Source of the DNA: Pipra filicauda
Taxonomy: Eukaryota; Chordata; Aves; Passeriformes; Pipridae
Reading direction: 5' to 3'
NCBI RefSeq assembly: GCF_003945595.2
Contig: NW_024104284.1
Location: 1,003,001 to 1,067,000, forward strand
DNA: 64,000 nt
The position numbers and the translations under genes were made by a program. Below are positions 38,659-53,480 of this stretch, one piece after another (within the stretch, counting starts at the first letter, position 1; every line of letters begins with the position of its first letter). The notes beneath the pieces were generated by a model. It was not told the DNA's origin, searched no databases, and saw only the letters and a program-made list of their open reading frames with translations.

Positions 38659-41600
38659 AATTTTTATGGAAAACACAAATTTCTTTAAGCTATCATGTTT
38701 TATTTCACACTGCACTCCCAACTTCTCCAGTTGTTCTCTTTAACCACTTTTTTTTCCTTATGCCCTTATTTTCCCTTTTATATTTGTTTTTCCTAGTCTT
38801 TTATTCTCAGGCGCTCCCATATTCTCATCCTGCAGCATGTACTCAGCAATAGTTATGCTATCACATATTCTGTATATTCATGCAGTCTATTAAAAAAGAC
38901 ATTGCCATTTCTTCTACTAAGAAATAAAAAAGCCCAGCTTATCCCTGTACTCTGCTTTTAACCAAAAAAGTAAACAACCCTCAAGCATACACATTAAGGG
39001 GCATAACTAAAGTACCTATAAGAAATAAAGCTAGAACTGTTTCATTATGGTTTTGCTGTTTAAAAAGCAATGTTGTCTTCCCCTTGTAATTACATTGTTG
39101 AATATGTTAACTTACATTTTGTTTAGAATTGTGCAACACTGTCTTCTTCCCTTGATTTCCTGCATTTGAATACACAAATTTTTGTACCTTTACTAGAATT
39201 TGATATTAAAAAGCATTGCTGAGGAAGGGCAAAATTAAAAGCCATCCCACTACTAGCAAGTGGAGATGTACACATTAACAAGCCCCCTATACCCACTCTG
39301 TGTGCTGCTCTCTTTAGAATGTCCTCTGAAAATTGATTCTAAGGCAGCTTTATTAATTCATAATTAACAATTACTTCTCCTCACTGACCATATGTGCTAG
39401 AAAACCTTCCTCCTAAATTATGGTTTGCAACCCTCAGCCTAAATACCTCTACACTTCTGTGTTGAATGTACTTTCTAAATTTACTATTAAGCTGATTACA
39501 CCTTGAGTATGATCAACCTCTGCTCACCTTTGGCCACTTACTATGTAAATCTAGAGTTATGTACACATGTAAATTTACTAGCTCATGTAATTAGAGTGTG
39601 GAACATATAAAAAAATCAGAATGGTGGTGAAGCATGTTTTTAACTGGCAAAAACTAAGCATGTCTGTACAAGCAACACATTTCATGCAGCGGGCTTAAGA
39701 TCTGCCTTGCTCTGCTGCAGTTCTTAATGCCATTATGAAAGATGAAATCAAGATGGAAGAATGACAGTGATTTAGTCACAGAACCAGTTAAATGACTTTC
39801 CAAACTGGAGGACACAGATAGCTTTTTGATCTACAGATAGCACAGAAGCTTGATCTTACAAACCTTTAACTGAAGAAAATAAAGTCCAGAAAGTATGAAG
39901 AAAACATAAGGAGCCTGGTTTCACTTCAGGATAGAGTTAAGAGTTTTAAGTTATAGTTCTGTAAATCCAGACATTCAGCTTCTTGCTGTATTTTTTTTTA
40001 ATTATTAGTTTATTTTAATTTATTATTAAAACAATTACATTTTCATTAGAGCTTCCTGACCGCATGTTTTTTGTTTGACTTCCAGCCTTAAACCCTAGAA
40101 TAACAAAATTTTTATATGGAATTATTTTAATCTAACAAATATTAGAAAAAATTATTGTCCCTGAGCGTTTTGGACTATGTAGTATGACAGAGGGTTTCCA
40201 TTCCCTGAGATTACCTCTCTTTCACCCTAGTGGCATAGCCTCTGAAAGCTCCTTGACACAGATTCATCTGACTCACTAGACAGAGGCATCAGGAATGGGG
40301 AACAGTCATTTTGGAGGACTGAGCCAGAGGGTGCAGAATGACCAGAACAGTTGAAGATTTCCCTGATCAGTTTTGAACATCTGTCCATCTGTCCTCTCCT
40401 TCCTCAAACAGCTCCTTCGATGTGGAGACTCTGGTGGTCTCCTTTAACTGCCTTCCTCACTCTGAGCGTTAGGAGCAGACACTATAACCACATGGATCTC
40501 CTTATATAGGCCAAGATGACACATTGTTCACAATACAACAAGAAATTCTGTGGGTTGCTTTTTCCTTTTTTGTATCAAGAAAAAAAGGTACGGCACTGAC
40601 CTTTAAATGATCACTGGGCATCAGAATTAGAACCTCACCAAAATGAGTCTCTGCTCCAGCCTCCTTGCATACTCAAGGAGACAGCTCTACATCAGTAAAA
40701 GATAGTTCACGTTTCTGAAGTTGTGATCTAACCATAGTACACTCTCACATCTCTGTTTTTCTGGGTTTTTTTAGACAGAGGTTTTGCTTTTGGTTTTATT
40801 ACATGTGCCTATTATATAACCATTAAATATGGCTCATCAGGAAACAGCAAGGTTAGCAAAGCCAAGGCTGAAGGAGAAAGACGCTACAATTGTATTAAAT
40901 TTTGATATTTTTCTTATGCCATTCCACTCCAACCATTCCACTTTTAAGTTCTCCAATACATTTGTAATAATGATAACAATGTTTAAAAATATTAAACAGC
41001 AAAGCTGTTTTATGAAAAAAAAAAATAAAGAGGAAAGGGACTAGGAGAGAAATGGATAAACTAACTTAGGGCTTGTATTTGCAGTAAGATAATACATGCT
41101 TGACCAGGCACTTGAAAGATGATGCAAATGTACTGAATGGTTTGGAAAAACACAATTTGTAACCATGTATGTACTTACACACAACTTAACCAACTCAACC
41201 TTATCATTGTCTGGTGAGTTCAACCTGACAGCGAAGGTAATGGGCTCTGTCAATAGCTCTGCTTGCGCTCTTTAAATCAGCAAGTGTTTTGCAAGAGCCA
41301 CTGTAGCCCTAAGGTTTGGAAGAGAAGCGATGTAAAGCTATTCCTCCTCCCCCACCTTTCAAGTCCTTTCTATGCTGTCCCTCTCAGAAGTCAAGTGACA
41401 ACCTAAGCTTTCCCCTCCCGGTTTTGACGCTTATACTTCAGAAAGATCCTGGTTAGACAATTCTAGTGTATTTTGTGAGATGGTTACAGATACTGTGCTT
41501 GCTGAGATGCAGACTTCCAAAACCAATTGTTCTTTGTGTACTCCTCTATCAAGTCTCAGTCATATGTTTATCGAAGGGAAAGAAAAGGTCCCATGAAGGA

Positions 41601-41756
41601 CAGTCCGAGCTGAGACAAAGGTGTCCATCAGAGACTGCCAAAGTATGAAGAGGAATTTAATTTCTATATAGAAAACTATCACAGTCCCTCTAAGGTTAAA
41701 TGCAGCTAAGTTGGTTAAATATAGACCACGAATCCAGAAAAACAAATTAACAACAA
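38659..41756. other. Intergenic DNA, no gene seen
   Basis: AT-rich, with scattered homopolymers. The moderately GC-richer stretch at 40150-40520 shows no consistent frame, splice signal or repeat that I recognise. Confidence 0.5.
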
Positions 41757-42280
41757 GATCATGAGGCTGAAAGAGGTCAAGAGGCCATCTGTGTCCACCC
41801 CCCTCCTTTAAGGCAGGACGATCAACACCTATCTCACTCCTAATGTATTGGTCTAACCTGTTCCTAATGATCTGTGATGAGCACATCGCAGCCTCCCAGG
41901 CAACTGCATTGCTCTATTGTTCTCGCCATTAGTTTTTCTAGTGCTTAAACAGGATTTCTTTTGCTACATTTTAGCCCTTTATCTTCTCCTCAAAACTACC
42001 ATAGATACAGAGAATTTTTTCCCCTCTCTTTTTGCTAGTTCTCAACCTTAAGCAGAACTGCTGCACTGTTTCTCTTAAGTCTGTTGCTAACCTGAGCAAT
42101 TCCAGTTCCTTGCAGTTCTCGTTGTGCTGGTCCCTGGTCATTCAAGACGTTATGGGTTTTCTACAGTTGGTGCAGAGAAAGGGATGCATTTTTGATACTG
42201 AGCATAGTGCAAAGTTTGAGGCCTTACTGATGTTGGAAGCATTACTTTGCCACTGCCATAATTTGCCATGCAAGCTGTAT
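41757..42280 (-). mobile_element. Old CR1 LINE 3' region, antisense
   Basis: The + strand begins 'atgaggctgaaagaggtcaagaggccatctg', then 'aaggcaggacgatcaacacctatctcactcctaatgtattggtctaacctgttcctaatgatctg'. This is the reverse complement of the conserved 3' region of reptile and bird CR1 elements. Similarity continues more weakly towards 42280 ('gttgaggcctta...'-like stretches). Divergence and small deletions imply an ancient insertion. The right limit is approximate. Confidence 0.6.
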
Positions 42281-43070
42281 GTCCCTTTCCACCTTCCAAT
42301 AATTATTTTATTCCTTCCCCACCCCTCCAATAATATGGTATTGCTTAGTATTGTTCAGAGATCTGATTTACCATTCTAACTTTAGGATTCCCCAAATTTT
42401 AAAATGCAGTTTACATACACTGTATTGATGTAAAGACACGCACTACTTCAACTGAAGACCTTGAGTTTGTTAAAATGTGTGTGAGTATACACATTGTAAC
42501 AAGCCATTATGTAAACAAAAATTAAGGAAAGAAATCTAGCAGAGGTATTTAGACCACAGATATATGTAAATTTTGGCAAAATCAAAACTCTAAATCAAAG
42601 CATAATAAAGAAAAATACCACCAATGCTTGTGTGTAGATCTGCCTGGACTTTTCAAGGACAGTGCCATAAACATTATTTTCTGTTCTGGCCATATTTCTA
42701 CAAATCAGGATCAGGAATAACAGAGAACTGTTAGAGAACTACAGAAAAGGCTCAATAATATCTCATTATAGTCTTAAACTGAACATTCTAATTTGTAGGA
42801 AAAAAAAACCCTGCAAGGATGGACAAAGATACTATTTATGTCTATGAAACTGAGATGGTCACATTTGCTTAGGTGTTGTGATCATAGCTATGTATTTTTT
42901 TAAACGGGTCACATAACTATAGTTTAAACAGGGCACTACACTTCTGTACCAGAGATGAGTTCTGGAACAGGGTCCCATTTTGCTAAATACTGTACAAGTT
43001 TACTTTAAAAAGATTTTCCCTGGCCAACCATTTCAAGTTAAATACCAGATAAGGAATGGGTGGGCTGAAA

Positions 43071-43222
43071 TAAAAAAAAATAATAAAAAAAAAATCAATA
43101 AAAAAAACCCAAACAAAAATCCCCAAACCAAACCAACCAAACAAAACTCCAACAAAAACCCCACACAAAACCAAACAAACAAATAAACAACAACAAGAAA
43201 AAAACCCCAAACCAACCAACAA
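43071..43222. repeat. C/A-rich (CCAAA)n-type low-complexity tract
   Basis: About 150 bp of A runs followed by irregular CCAAA, CCAAC and CCCAAA units. One strand has almost no G. Open frames on both strands here are artefacts of the composition. Confidence 0.9.
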
Positions 43223-46102
43223 TGAAAAACTGGCCAAGTACAGGATTCGGTATGATAGAAAGGTGTCCTGCTCCAGCAGCTGCTTAATTGTCGTTGAGTC
43301 ACTTGGTAGAAACTAGAGCAGGGTAAACAATGCAACAATTCAAAAAATCCAAGAGACACCCTTAGGTAAGTGATTTGGCAAATATATTTAGCTTTGCTGG
43401 GGATACTCACTGAGACTACTTACATGCCTAAGCACCTTGCTAATCAGGATGCTATGTAAGCTATTTGGAGTCAGAAATTGAAATGTTTTTGTTTGTGAGA
43501 AGCTGTTGGGCCTGGTTTTACCTGGTTCTTGCAAGACAAAATCATACATAATACAATATGCGTGTAGTTGGTTTTATTTGCTACCTATATATTTTTTAAG
43601 ATTTTTTTTCCGTACTCATCATTGTAGATCCATGTATTACTTTTTTTCTGTAAAAATTACATCAATTTAAAAAATTGATCCATCCAACACTTCACTATTC
43701 ATTAAATACTTATGATTTAGAGGCAAAGCATGTCTGCAAACAAAAAAAGCTTTTTTTAGAAATTTCTTGAATCTCTTCTCCTACTGCTTTGATAAAATCT
43801 TTCATTTTCTTTGAATAACAATAATAAAGAAGGAACTCTGGATTGTGACATGTAGAACAAGCACCATTCAAGGAAAGCAATGTATAATTGTGTGTAACTT
43901 CTGTATAATTTTGTGTCGATATTCATAAATATAATAATTTTTCATACACAAGTTTGGTTTTCCATACTGATTGTCTTACATGCAATTTTATGACAAAATG
44001 CATTTTAGTTTATAAGCTACCCATAAGAACTGAGTAAAATATCAGACATTTCTATTAAATAGATTATATGCCTTTTCTCTGGAGAAACTTCTCACGATAT
44101 TATTAAAGAATTCTATTTAATTCATTTCTTTAAAATGTGTTCAGTTCCTCAGTGTCTGTTTCTTAGCATCCTCTTCACTGACACATTGTTTGTGAATACT
44201 TGCAAATTTTAGTGGAGTAAGAAAATACATTGGTTAGAGAAGTCAGATATTATATTTCTATTTCACCATAAGAAAACGTATGCAACTATGTAGTAATAAA
44301 TTGCAATTTACTCATTGTGTGAGCTTAGTTTCCAAACAGTTTCTCACTGTTGTGTCTAAAACTAGAAAAAGTAAATTATAACCGTGGATACCAGGGGAAG
44401 CATGAGCAAGGAGTAGTAGGCTTGCCTGCGTCTAGTAAGCCTTCCTAATTCTCATGACTCAAACAAGAAAATCAAGTGAGTTGGCAAACCCCAAACAATG
44501 GAATGAAGAAGTAATGCAAGAGTAATTCCTAATTAATGCTGTTTATTTTGTAGAAGCAGACTATTTAAACATTTAGAATTTCATCTGAACACCACCTTTC
44601 AGAATATGTTGCTTTTAAAACCTATATTTATCACTTATAATATAATGTATTATATCTAGAAATATGCCTATATACACGTTATAGACATAAAATGCCATCT
44701 ATAAAATCACCAGCTGTAGTTATTCATAGCCATATTACTTAAACATGCTGAAGACAAGGCAAAAAAGACAAAGTAATAAAAGTTAAAAGAGGAAAAGATA
44801 AGACCATGTGAATTTCTGAGCAGATAAAATTCTAATAAACAAGACTACTTTCAAGAGATAATTTCTCCTCTTTACATGCACCATGCCAGTTCGGTGACCG
44901 GAGTAAGAAATCCTGGAAATTAAATGCAAATTAAGGTGAAACTGAAAATCAGGTTGTTTCTTAAACGAGGAAATGTGCATACATATTAGATATCCCATAA
45001 TCCATAACCAAATCATGACTGAATTGCTACATCAGAGCAAATGAAAAGGTTTATTACAAAAAGTTCCTGAATAATCAAGGTATGGAAATGTCTCTTTACA
45101 ACTACAGCAACCTCAAGCTTCATATGTTCCTCTAAGACCGACCTACCTACCTACCTATATTCCATGCAGGAAACATGAGAAAATACTGTAGAGATTGCAA
45201 TAAGGATAAGAATCTACACTGAAATATAGCTTGATTTTATTGAAAAAAGCTGCCAAAGGATACAATGTGAAGGTTCAACACTATACTGTGCTTTGTAAAT
45301 GCAAGTATTATTCTAAATAGAAGCAGAAAGGAACCTCGCCCTACCTCAAATCATAGTGTCTGCAACTACCACTTACTGAAGAAAAAAAAAGAAGACAAGA
45401 ACACTTTGTAGATCTTGTGTAACTGGTTCACACACAGGTAGGTAGAAATCTGCATCAAACCCCTGTGTCAGCTCTTTTTCATATGAGCGCCATGTGTTAC
45501 CCTTTCCTTGCCCCATGCAATGCTTGCCACAATGCAAAACTGCAGCACTGATGTCTCTTGCATAAAGCAAAGTAAGTCGTTCAGCATTGAAAGCAGACCA
45601 CATACAGTCTTTATTTGGCTATACACTATGCTTTTCTTCCAGCCAGCAGCAGTCATCTGTCTGATTGCAAGCTCTTCCTATTGATACTGCTACTTATTGC
45701 TTGTTTTAAGGATAAATAATACTATGGAGAAATGCTGCGATGAGCAAGGCAATGGAAACCAAACAGCTAGCAGTATATCAGCTCCAAACTGAAGGCTTAA
45801 AACTCCTTAAACATGCTATCTTTTTAACTCTATTAAAAAGCACAGTACATCTGTACTCTTTCACAGTCAACTGCATAGTGTGTTGTATACACCAGGAATT
45901 AAGCCCTACTGCCACATCCAAACCTGTGTGTGTGTTTGGGGGTTCCAGATGTAATAGGCCTTGTAAGTTGAGCAAGTTTTTAGACACTGAAAGTACTTGT
46001 AAATACTTCAGGTGCTCGTAAAGCTTCTGAACAAAACCGTGGAAGCCAAACTTTCAAGAGTGACAAAAAATAGCAATCCCAGTATGGTTTTAATTGGGGG
46101 AG

Positions 46103-46166
46103 GAAAAAACCAAACCAAACCAAAACCAAAACCAAAACCAAAACCAAAACAAAACCAAAAAAAAAA
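46103..46166. repeat. (CCAAAA)n tandem repeat
   Basis: Regular CCAAA then CCAAAA units ending in an A run. The complement is (TTTTGG)n, a G-run sequence of the same class as those at 43071 and 59655. Confidence 0.9.
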
Positions 46167-48989
46167 GCAAGCAATACAAGCATTTGACTTTCAAAAAACC
46201 AAAATAACTACTTTGGACTTCTTAGACAAAACAAGGAGATATTACTTACCACTTGAGCCAAGAGGCCCATGTTAGTCCAGACCAGGACCAAGGCACAAAT
46301 TTACACCTCTTGGATTTGCACCTGTACGGTTTCTAGTGGGGTACTCTTACCCCAGCTGCACTCCTTAAAATCAACCCTTATCTCCATTATATCTTCTCTT
46401 GGTCTTTACTTCCTCTTTCACTGAGACTGTTAAAAAATCCCCAGGCTTCATTTTCCACAGAGAAGCTGCTTTCTCTCCCATCTTGAGCAAGCATGGCCAG
46501 AGGGAAGGCATTGGCGGGGAAGGACGTGATCCCATGGTTGGCTAGAGCTTGGGGCTCCTGCCTTTTTAGGTGCTGGCAGATGTAATGTGGTCCCCCACCT
46601 CTCCAAAGCCAATGTTCAACCTCAGCAGTCCCTCATAGGCACCAGGAAAAAGAAAATTACACTACTGTCAATTTGAAGCAATAGCTGTGTGAAGAAACAA
46701 TACAAAACCAAAAAACATTCTGAGGTTTATTTGTTTCTTGCTTTTTAAAAAGAAACCAAATATTGCTTTTTTTGTGGAACTTCTTTTCTTGAAAGCTGGA
46801 CATCAGTTAGATATGCAGAAAATAAAATAATAAAGTGAGTACCAAGAAGCCCCTACTTTGACTTTTCATACATAAAGAGAACAGGACTGAAACGAGCATA
46901 AGGAAAATGTATGTGATGCTGATGGGCCCGAAGCACAGGGATAGAGCTCACAGCAGCAAAGCTCTCTTTGTAATTTCCTCGTATCTCCATAGAATACCTC
47001 CTGTAAGCAATTAATTCACTTACAAACTAATTAGAAGAGGCTCAACACCTTTAAAACTTCGGCCGTCATTGTAAAAAATTAACAAAGTACTGATTCTGTT
47101 TATAGAAGTGAATTTCCCACAAAGTAGTAACTGGTTTTTTTGGACTTTAATTCCTTAGTTAATTTGATTACATGGATTAAGATGTAGAAGTTTCATCAAG
47201 AATAAAGTTAGTTGAAGTTTCTTCAGGGTTTTTTTTTTTTTAAGGGATACAAAAATTTCTCTGTATGTAGCTTTGTTTGGGAACCTAACATTTACTGAGA
47301 TAAATGCTAAGGTAATTATATTCAATGCTACTGAAAGAAAATGACAGAGAACCTTGTGTAATCATTCTATTTCTGCAAATCTATGTTTTTTAGTTGCTAG
47401 CCTGCAATCTGTATTTTACCCAGTAATATCCCAATTTCCTCCCTAAGACAAGCTGCAAATTGAGTTTATAGTTTATTTTAATATTTCCTGCCATCAAATT
47501 ATATGGATAAGAAATCCTGTATACTCGTGCCATAATCCCATTTCTGATGAAGAAAAGAATATACAGGCCTGTAGTATAACATTGTCATGCAAATGGATTT
47601 GAGTCTCCCTATCTTAGCTTCCCCAGACTTTGAAATCTTTTAAAGCAAACAACATATTTTTCTTACATTAGCTGGAGAATGAACTTAGAAACTTCACATG
47701 GAAAACTGAGATATCATCTTTCAAAATGAATAAAATAATGGACAGTAAAAATAACCCAACTGTGTAACAAGGTTTTGCTTAGAGTCCCATTAAGAAATGA
47801 AGAACAGTTCTCTAAGCCCTTCACTGAAATACTGCAATATAACATGAGACACAAAACAGATCTTTGTTTTTTACTAAGTACAAGTTTTGTGACATGAATG
47901 TTTAATTTCATTAGAAATGAGGATGAAAGTCAAAGAAATAATTATAGCTGCATTAAATTTCAAAAGAAAAAAACCCCAAACAGTCACTGTGCAGAAAGCA
48001 GCATATAATACAGGAGAGCAAGGTGTCTCTATGAGGGTGGTGAAAGTCCATAAGAAAAGAAGTCCTAAGGAAAAAATGTTGAAAATTAATATGAACAAGT
48101 GAAAGTAGGGGGAAACATAGTGGGACCAACATAACTCCAGTTCCTCCACAGGAGTATCAAGGAAACTCTAAAAACAGTGAAAAATACTCAATTATATAAT
48201 AAATAGGCAAGATAAAATCAATTGCGGGATGGATTTAAAACTGTTATTTACGTATTTTTAGCACAGTTGAAATCATTATTATAAATCAGCAAAGCACAGG
48301 AATTATGCACCCATTGAAATCCCTTAAATTAGATACTTTTTACAGCAAATATATAGCAAGAGAAAACACTTGTTACTTTTAATACCAGATGATATGCAAA
48401 GTACAGAGTGCGATCTGGGGAAACGAATGCAGTAATAGTCAAGATTTAACAGTTGGTAATTTCAGAGTAGTTGAAACTTTAATGTGGTCTGTTTTCCTGT
48501 CCTCATTGCTTTCTGAAAATCAGGTCCCCTCTGATGTTTCCACAAAAACTGGGACACACAGAATAACTAGCAATTTGTTAAAACTTGGCCTGAAAATACT
48601 TTCAGGAAATAGATAACCTCACAAAGTTTGATGAATATTCTGACTGACTCCTGTGAATATTTTGGGCAGAGGCAGAATAAAGTGTAATGTCCAACAATGA
48701 ATATTAATATATAAGTCGTATCTCCTCTAAAGAAAAACTAAAATGCACCATCTTACCTCATAAAGCTATGAAGAAAAAAGGAATCCAACTTACTCGTAAG
48801 AAGAAGAAACAATCTCCCAGCACATCAGAATAACCACTAACAAGCAAACCAATATCAGACATATTAAATGTTTTAGGAAAATACCAAACTAAAAGCCAGG
48901 AATGCCCAATATCTCTCAGTGTGACAACCTAACCACAGCACTGTGTGACGCTAAGGAGTTCCTCTCCGACCAGGTTACCACATAAGTTG

Positions 48990-49070
48990 GTGCAATTAAT
49001 GGTAATAATAAAGGGTGGAATAGTGCTTTGATTTCTGTAGAGCACTATAAAACTATACAGTGCTACATGT
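48990..49070 (+). repeat. Possible MIR-like 3' tail
   Basis: 'ggtaataataaa...agtgctttgatttctgtagagcactataaaactatacagtgct' recalls the 3' end of MIR-type SINEs (a 'gtgctttgag...agcgctatataa' pattern). It is short and diverged. Confidence 0.3.
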
Positions 49071-50925
49071 TGTGTTTTTTTTTTTACTACTGTTACAGTG
49101 GTCTTTATTTTTCAGGCAGAAAGCTGCAGGTAAGTAGTTTTAACATACCTGAGCGTATAGAATAGCCACAACACAAAATCAAGACTGTTGTCCAAAAAGT
49201 AAGATACAATTGTTCAAAGATATTTGAATATGTACTGGAGAAAGTCAAGACCGGACAGAAAGGATATAACACCCAATATTTGGGTCTACTCAAAATCTTC
49301 CTTTCCCCTTATCCTTGTATCAAGTGTATTTTACAGCCCATGCGCTGGACCTGTAGCCACATGGCTGCCTATTTTCTAAATTAAAAGTCAGGAAAAACTG
49401 AAGAGTATTCTGGAGAACCTTTACTCCTCCACATACCTTTTCCATACTTGTAATTAATAACTTCATAACAGAAATGCTCAAAAGCTTTGATTTTTATTAC
49501 GTGGCAGCAGATCAGAAGAGAAAATGCCTTTTCCAAATAAGGTGCAACAAGGAGCCTAATACACCAGAAAGAAATATCAATTGCTTAAAAAAAAATTGAT
49601 GACAAAATTTTATTTAAAATGCTTAAAAAATGGAAGTAACACCTGTAGTCCCCAACCTGGTTGTCCTCATGAAATAATAGTGGGGCCTGTTTTGCAGGTT
49701 TGTGTGAGAGTTGGTGATGGGTCTTGTTAACCTTCCATAAAGAGTGACTTCAAGCTGTCTTATATGGCTTGAAAGCCATTTAAAACCATCTTTAAAAACC
49801 AGAAAGGTAAGCAATGAGAATTCACTTTTATTTATCTCTCTATGAGCTTAAGGAGGTTTATAAATTGGTTTCATCTCATTTAGCAGCTTCAGTAATACAG
49901 TGGCAGAGCGTGTTGTAAACAACATGCTAATCACATCACATAATGCTAAAATAAGAGGGTCTGATGGCATTAATGAGAATGGAGATAATATAAAAAAAAA
50001 CCCAAAACAAAACCAAGAGATGTAAGAAAATACAATAATGAGCTTTGAAAATTACTACGGGGAGAGTACAGGCAAAGTCTGTGAAGGGAAGGCCAAGTAG
50101 GTGGAAGCAGGCGTGCCCAAGCTGCCCTGCAGGTGACATTAGGCAGTGACTTGGAGGAGGTTTTACATTGTGATGTAGTAGCACAAAAAGCATGTAAAAT
50201 TCAGGCTGCTACTGCGGCATTTCTCTTCTAATAGAGCAGAGAAGGCCACTTTTGCTAGCTAAATCACTTTTCAGTCCCAGAAGACATGCAGCATGCTGGC
50301 ATAGATTGAAATGAACTGAAATAAAGGGTAGAAAGAGAGAAAAGGTCCTAAAGGTTGCAAGGAAAGCATTAAACTGTTAGGAGGTTATGAATTTTCCCCT
50401 TCACAATTGTTACAAGAGGGAAAGTTTGGAAACATTAGATAAAACATGATGGAGGAAAATGAAGGAGGGGGTTGGCAATGGATATATTTTTTGTTTGAGT
50501 CAATTTATTCCAGTCAGAAATCATTCAAAGTCTATTGCAGAAGAATGGTGGCGAATTAGAAATGGGTTGTGGTTCTCTCTGCTAGTCCCATGGAGAAAGG
50601 CTTCATTTTGCAAAGGCCTTGTGCCAAGTAGTATCTCCATCATTCACAACAAAAGAGTCAAGATCTGAAAGGAGAAGACAGGCAGCTTCCTTTCAGAAGA
50701 ACGTGTTCTCAATAATTCTTAAATTATTTCATGAACAGTATTCATCATGAGGAGTGGGAGCTCACTGTGTGCATTTTTCACAGGAATTCTGACCAACATT
50801 TTAATAATGTGTCATTCTGAAAGCTGAATCTCAAATCATATTAAGTCATCTGAACACTAAAGCCACAAACTTTGCTGTTTAGCACAGATCACCCTGGCCA
50901 TCAGGCTTTGGTACTTCCTTATCCA

Positions 50926-50951
50926 GCCAAAGCTTCCTGCCAAAGCTTCCT
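50926..50951. repeat. 13-bp exact tandem duplication
   Basis: The unit GCCAAAGCTTCCT occurs twice back to back. This is a minor slippage event. Confidence 0.85.
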
Positions 50952-52879
50952 TGAAATTGTGTTATCCCTGAGGCTTTCCAGCTCCTCTCTCTCAACCAGT
51001 GCTTAAGGAAATGGCTGCTGCTGACAACTTCCTTGATAGTAGACAATTTCTGGCCTAGTTTCTAATAAATATAACAACTACTACATCCCCAGTAGGGTCT
51101 CTGTGTACTCCTTCCTCACTGCTGCTGTTATTCTCTGAAACTTTGGAGTAGTCTTGTTGTAATACAAACCACTCTTCTTCATGGAGAAGGAGAACCATAA
51201 AACTTCATTAATAACTTTTTTTTTCCTTTCTGAAGGGCTAAAACCAAAACAACATGCTTTTCGTCCTTAATTTTATGCACTCAGGTTTGAAAATGGTGAC
51301 TCACTAGAATTAAAAGATAGTGCAACTCTGTCTTTTGAGCCAAGATAGAAACCTCATCTGCTGCATAAATCTTGGGATCATACTAGACAACAACATAAAA
51401 GTGGAACTGGGCATTCTCAGTCCAGCCAGCACACAAAACAGTAGCAGAGAATGTCCACCATCACTTATCTAGGATCTCTCACTCCTCTAAAGTGTCTTCC
51501 TCTGGCAGTAACCCATGACGTTTGAAATAAGCACATGTACTTGGCTCATCCTTGCATTGCAACCAGCCTGCCTCCTACATGGCACCTCTGCTGCTTGGCC
51601 CTGAACAGCATCTCCAGGACTCCACTCTGCCAGACTGTAACCCACAGAATTTCTTCTGAGCTCTGTTTTTGGGCTGTATCTAACAGGTTCTGTCCAAACA
51701 CAGAAGTAGATAAAACAGCTCTGGCACTATGGCCAACAGCGTGGTCCTCTGAGACTGAAGGAGCAGGAAGGCAATGAGCCATCCCACCTTTGGTCAGCTT
51801 CCTGATACCTGAGCAGGCACCCACCTGCTCCCATACCTGCCTGCATGCACACACAGTGTGACACCCATTCAAAACCAGAAAAAAAGGTGATGGACGAGTT
51901 CTTACCCCTTTCTTCTCAAAAAGAGGACCATTTTATGCACTGCTATATGAACTAAGTTGGCAGAATCAATGGTAAGATTCATCCTGTTTATAAATCAAAA
52001 TGAGATTGTTTTCCTAATTACATTTACATCACTTTGTTTTTAAAATTTTCATCATAAACAGGGCACATATTCTGGAATGACATCACGGACATAGAAAATA
52101 GGCAGATAAGTTTGCAGCAATATTGATTTGTGATGCTTTGTGCAATAAAAAAAAAGATTTTTTTTAATCAGGACTCTGAACAGAGGGGATTCCAAAAGAA
52201 GAGAGGAAGCAACAAGAGACTGTTTATGAGCTATAATTTTATATTCATAATCAGGGAAAAAAAAGGCAGTACAGTAGACAAAACCCAATTTTAATTAATG
52301 ATCTTTACATTTCTTCCAGGTTTTTCTGACACTGGCTCAGCCTCCCCCACACTGCCTCTTCTTGCACTGAATTCTGCCTGATCACATGGCCACAAGTCAG
52401 AATGAGATCAAATGACGCAGAAAACTAAAACTGAACTTTAACCCCCACCTCCTCTCCCCAGTTATTCCCCCCTTGCACTGGCAGGAAAAAAAAAAAAAAG
52501 GAAAAAAAATTCAGATGTGAAGCAGAAGTCATTCCTCCACAAATGCTGAAATCAAATAAAAAAAATGAAAAAAAAAAGTAGGTTTAATTTGACACAAAGA
52601 CTTTCCTTTTTGCAGAGTGCTGTCAGTCAGATTATCTGCAACTAGAAGTAGAGCATTTAGAATGAAGAGCAGAAATAGAAATGTAGGGGTGGGGACTGCT
52701 TGCTCAGAAGAGTCTTTTGTCTGGCGATACTGTGACTAAAGATAATCTTTGTTTATCTTGTATGTTTAACTTGTGTCTTGTATACCCAAAGTGTTGGAAA
52801 AAAATGTGGAATTACAAGTGAGTAACTGAACAAACCCATAACACAGGGTATAATTTCCAGGCATGGAAGGCAGGAAAAA

Positions 52880-53480
52880 CAAACTCAGCAGTTATTATGC
52901 CATATTTATTTTTTTCTTTATAATCTCTCCCAGACTTGCGGCACAATAATGTTACAATTAAAGCATACTTTGACTAACAATTTCACATCAGAATGAAACG
53001 AATTATGTCACATTACTAATACAGCAAAGCAGAGCTGCAATCCACCCTGGCTACGCAACTACAGCTTAAAGCTAAAACTTTACAGAGACGAAGCAGTAAG
53101 CTCAAGGCTGATGAAAACTGAATAGGATTTAAGTATTTAGTGTCACCCAATCAGTGAAATATGATTAATGAGCCTGGAGGAGTACACTGGTTTTTAGTCT
53201 CCAAAGCAAGGCAGACATGGGGGGAAACGTATTTGAGCTCTTCAGCGATAAAAGCCCCAGCAAAATTCTGCACAGCTAAACTACACGTTCAATTGCAGCT
53301 GCTTATTTCTCCTCTGTGTGATTAGAGCCTCCTATTTCCCTCATTACAGGCTTGATATTATTGAAGCAAAGCCAACAGCGAGTTAGCAAGCCAGCAGGGG
53401 ATCAAATTGATTATACAGTTAGCTGTGGAAAAACTGAAATTCTTTATTATGGGGAAATGAAATACAGTTAATTTATGCTT
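52880..53480. promoter_or_regulatory. Possible regulatory block rich in homeodomain-type cores
   Basis: This stretch has no long homopolymers or repeat signature and is dense in ATTA/TAAT cores and E-box-like CAGCTG (for example 'tgattaatgagcc', 'caattgcagctgct', 'tgattagagcc', 'caaattgattatacagttagctg'). That texture is typical of vertebrate conserved noncoding enhancers. Conservation cannot be seen from one sequence, so the call is a guess. Confidence 0.25.

Noticed and set aside
42983..43410. 84- and 125-codon frames rich in Phe, Val and Leu
   Set aside because: They arise from translating the C/A-rich low-complexity tract.
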